Of a stretch of 64,000 nucleotides of DNA, positions 61,768 to 64,000 are shown piece by piece. The notes beneath the pieces were generated by a model that had not been told where the DNA came from, ran no database searches, and saw nothing but the letters and a program-made list of their open reading frames with translations. The stretch covers positions 38,737,836 to 38,801,835 of the forward strand of contig OW028580.1 in the NCBI GenBank assembly GCA_932294295.1, given 5' to 3'. Origin of the DNA: Alitta virens. Lineage: Eukaryota > Annelida > Polychaeta > Phyllodocida > Nereididae. Position numbers and translations under genes: made by a program. Every line of letters starts with the position of its first letter. Position 1 is the first letter of the stretch.

Positions 61768-63026
61768 ATAATGCTGTTATTGGTGCATACTCTGCTTGTT
61801 TAGTTATTACTATATAAAAATGCATCTAATTAACATCTAGTTAGTTGCATAATTAGTAACATATGGTTGACAGAATCACCAATAAAATGATATTGAATCA
61901 TACGTATTATCACAGAGCAATTGAAGTAATTGAGTTAGACAATATTCCTGTTTCTGAGAACTGAGAAAATAAACATTAGATGAATTTTATGTTCAGTAAC
62001 AAATAAAGTATGTTAGAAAGATCCTAATGTTTGGTTTATGATTAATTAATTAATAGGATCTGAGGGAAGTAGATAACCTTTAATTGGTCTGATTCATAAG
62101 ATACAAACAAGCTGTGTCTGTGGTTTAATATTCTGGTTTAAAAACATTCCCTTGTGAATTAAGAGCGAGTTAATATTGCAGTGTGTTACTTATTAATGTT
62201 CAGTGATTCTTATGCTGTAAAGTAAACACAATTTTTGTAATTTTAATTCTCTTTAGGCTGTAAGAGTTCAAGCGTGATTGAAATATTAATAATACAGACA
62301 TCATTAATCTTATAAGAAGGAAACAAAAAATTTCTTTGCATAATAATGCAAAATCCAATTAACTTTTTAGTAAGGAAACTAAGCTTGACTGTTGCAAAGA
62401 AGTCTTGATATGATTTTTTTAGTTCATCAGAAACAGGATTATTACTTTCCTTATTTGCTCACAAATGATTGATGGAGCCAAAAATTAAGATTTATTATTT
62501 GCATGTGAATTAGAGACTTATGTTGCAAAGATTGGATTGTAGTAGTATCAACAATGGTTAATGTGTATTTTTGTTGCCTGTTATAATGATTATTAGAGAC
62601 CGTTAAGTGCATTATGCTACCCCAATGTTGCCTGTAGATGGTGCATGACTTATTTAGAGCTTTAGAATGTCCAGTATCAGTCATTTGTCGTAGAATTTGT
62701 CTGTTTCTTTGGCATGATATGCGTAAAAGCATGCTTTATATATATGCCTAAATATATACCAAAAACATTTATATAGCATCAAGTAAATACTTAAGTTACA
62801 TTTTCATTGCATTGATTGATAAGTTTCTTTTTATAATTATTAATCTGCAGTTTTTGTGATAAATGGTTGTCATATAATTTGACAGTTGTTTAATTGATTA
62901 TACATGATTTGTTTCTTTAAATTTTTTATGATATATTAATGGGACGTATGGGATTTTTGCGGAGGCTTTTCTTTTAATTGAAGAAGTTGATGCACTAGCT
63001 AACTGTCCAACCTTTCTTCTGCATAG

Positions 63027-63071
63027 GGAATAGTTGAATGGTTATTTGGAACTGACGCGGTTTTTGCAGGC
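63027..63071 (+). CDS. Candidate 45-bp exon 7 of MGAT2
   Basis: The stretch has a good acceptor (TTTCTTCTGCATAG) on the left and a good donor (GC|GTAAGT) on the right. It is 45 bases long with no stop in phase 0, the phase in which exon 6 ends, and would add GIVEWLFGTDAVFAG after residue 333. The expected next family block, containing a His-Asn-Met motif, is not seen here. This may therefore be an extra or alternative exon, or a chance splice pair. Confidence 0.3.
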
Positions 63072-63104
63072 GTAAGTTTTGAGTGTCTTACTCTCTGTTT
63101 AACT

Positions 63105-63189
63105 GTGACCTTGACTTCAAGGTCACCTTCTGAGCTTGACCTAGCTCTCAAGGTCACCTCCTGACCTTGACCTAGTTTTCAAGGTCACC
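63105..63189. promoter_or_regulatory. Cluster of TCAAGGTCA nuclear-receptor motifs
   Basis: Five exact TCAAGGTCA nonamers (three on +, two on -) in 85 bases, within three imperfect repeats. TCAAGGTCA is the extended half-site bound by NR5A (FTZ-F1/SF-1) and ERR receptors. The first pair forms a perfect inverted repeat with a two-base gap. It may be regulatory, or a repeat that happens to carry the motif. Confidence 0.4.
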
Positions 63190-64000
63190 TACGCTTGGTC
63201 TGGTATAGACAATGGTTGTGGGGAAAATTCAGTCAATCTGAAGCATCGTGAGAAATTAATTATCTAATTAATTAATCTGTTAATTAATGGTGTCTTGGGT
63301 AAATCGCACCATGTGCTGCTCTGTACTCACAATTAAGGTTTGTTCATGTGTAGTTAATTTAATTTTGAATAATCCACGTATGATTGATACTATCTATTAA
63401 ACATTTCTAGCATCTTTTTAGTTTATAAGATTGTTTTATTTGTTTCAATTAATGAATGAAAAATCAAGGCTTTGTTTTGAGTTTGATTAAATATAGTTCA
63501 TTTAAATCTAACACAAGAATTTATCACGATTAAAATGTTCTTATGGTAGTCAATTATTTTATGTTCCTTGGTGTAGGTTTCTTTTTTTTTTTTTTTTGCA
63601 CAGAAAAATGATTCCTTGTCAATTTAATAGGGACACGTTTATTTGGTTATTTTCCCATCAGTATAATTTATCCATTATAAGTAGGAATGAGATATGACAT
63701 GATGTCTGTCATGTATCAGGAAGAAAAATATAAAAAATTTTCAGTGTGTATTCGATATGCGTAATTGACATTTTCAAACTTTTTTGGATAACTCAACAAA
63801 AAATTTCAAATACTTAAATAAAATCAGTACAAATCAAGATTTTGCTGAAAAAAAGACTCCTAATGGTTTCATTAATGTATTTATATCTATTCATTCAAAG
63901 CAATATTAGTTCATAAGTGTGGACTTCATAAATAATGAACACATCTCGCCAAGAATATATATTTCAATTTACAACTACAAGCTCGTTGTCGGAAAATACA

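Larger units (their letters stand above)
61768..64000. other. MGAT2 intron continuing past the window
   Basis: AT-rich, apart from the candidate exon and motif cluster noted separately. A poly(T) run lies at about 63580-63597. The expected C-terminal MGAT2 blocks were not found, so they lie to the right. Confidence 0.6.

Overview
The window is eukaryotic nuclear DNA from an animal, most likely an invertebrate. It is AT-rich, has GT-AG introns with pyrimidine tracts, and is packed with SINEs, short inverted-repeat DNA transposons, tyrosine-recombinase (DIRS-type) retrotransposon DNA and microsatellites. The species cannot be fixed from the sequence. Two conserved protein-coding genes lie on the + strand in the right half. 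The left half (1 to about 31,450) is gene-poor and rich in repeats.

Region by region. 1-31,456: dispersed TA-flanked MITEs, tRNA-derived SINEs, a LINE 3' end nested in a DNA element, and several tandem arrays (6.1, 9.0, 10.6-11.8, 16.3-16.7 and 27.3-27.9 kb), plus GATA, CTAT, CTGA, TTCT, TCCTR and TAC microsatellites. One well-spliced but unrecognised first coding exon lies on the - strand (9,195-9,376). 31,457-48,441: nineteen exons giving 813 codons plus stop of the ribosome-biogenesis factor NOP14. The N-terminal exons were not found. 41,164-46,645: a structurally complete but coding-defective DIRS-1-like retrotransposon sits in a NOP14 intron, with 184-bp inverted terminal repeats that match base for base and an internal complementary region that joins copies of the two ends. 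49,500-60,707 and on past the right edge: a putative 5' exon, a 5' leader and six coding exons of MGAT2 (N-acetylglucosaminyltransferase II, Golgi), covering the first 333 residues; the C-terminus lies beyond the window. A 45-bp in-phase candidate exon is at 63,027-63,071, just before a cluster of TCAAGGTCA nuclear-receptor motifs.

NOP14 and MGAT2 are neighbours on the same strand but work in unrelated pathways (nucleolar 40S assembly and Golgi N-glycan branching). The most informative material is the mobile DNA: the DIRS element whose architecture records its replication cycle, and several tandem arrays that seem to have grown from the ends of Tc1/mariner-like MITEs.
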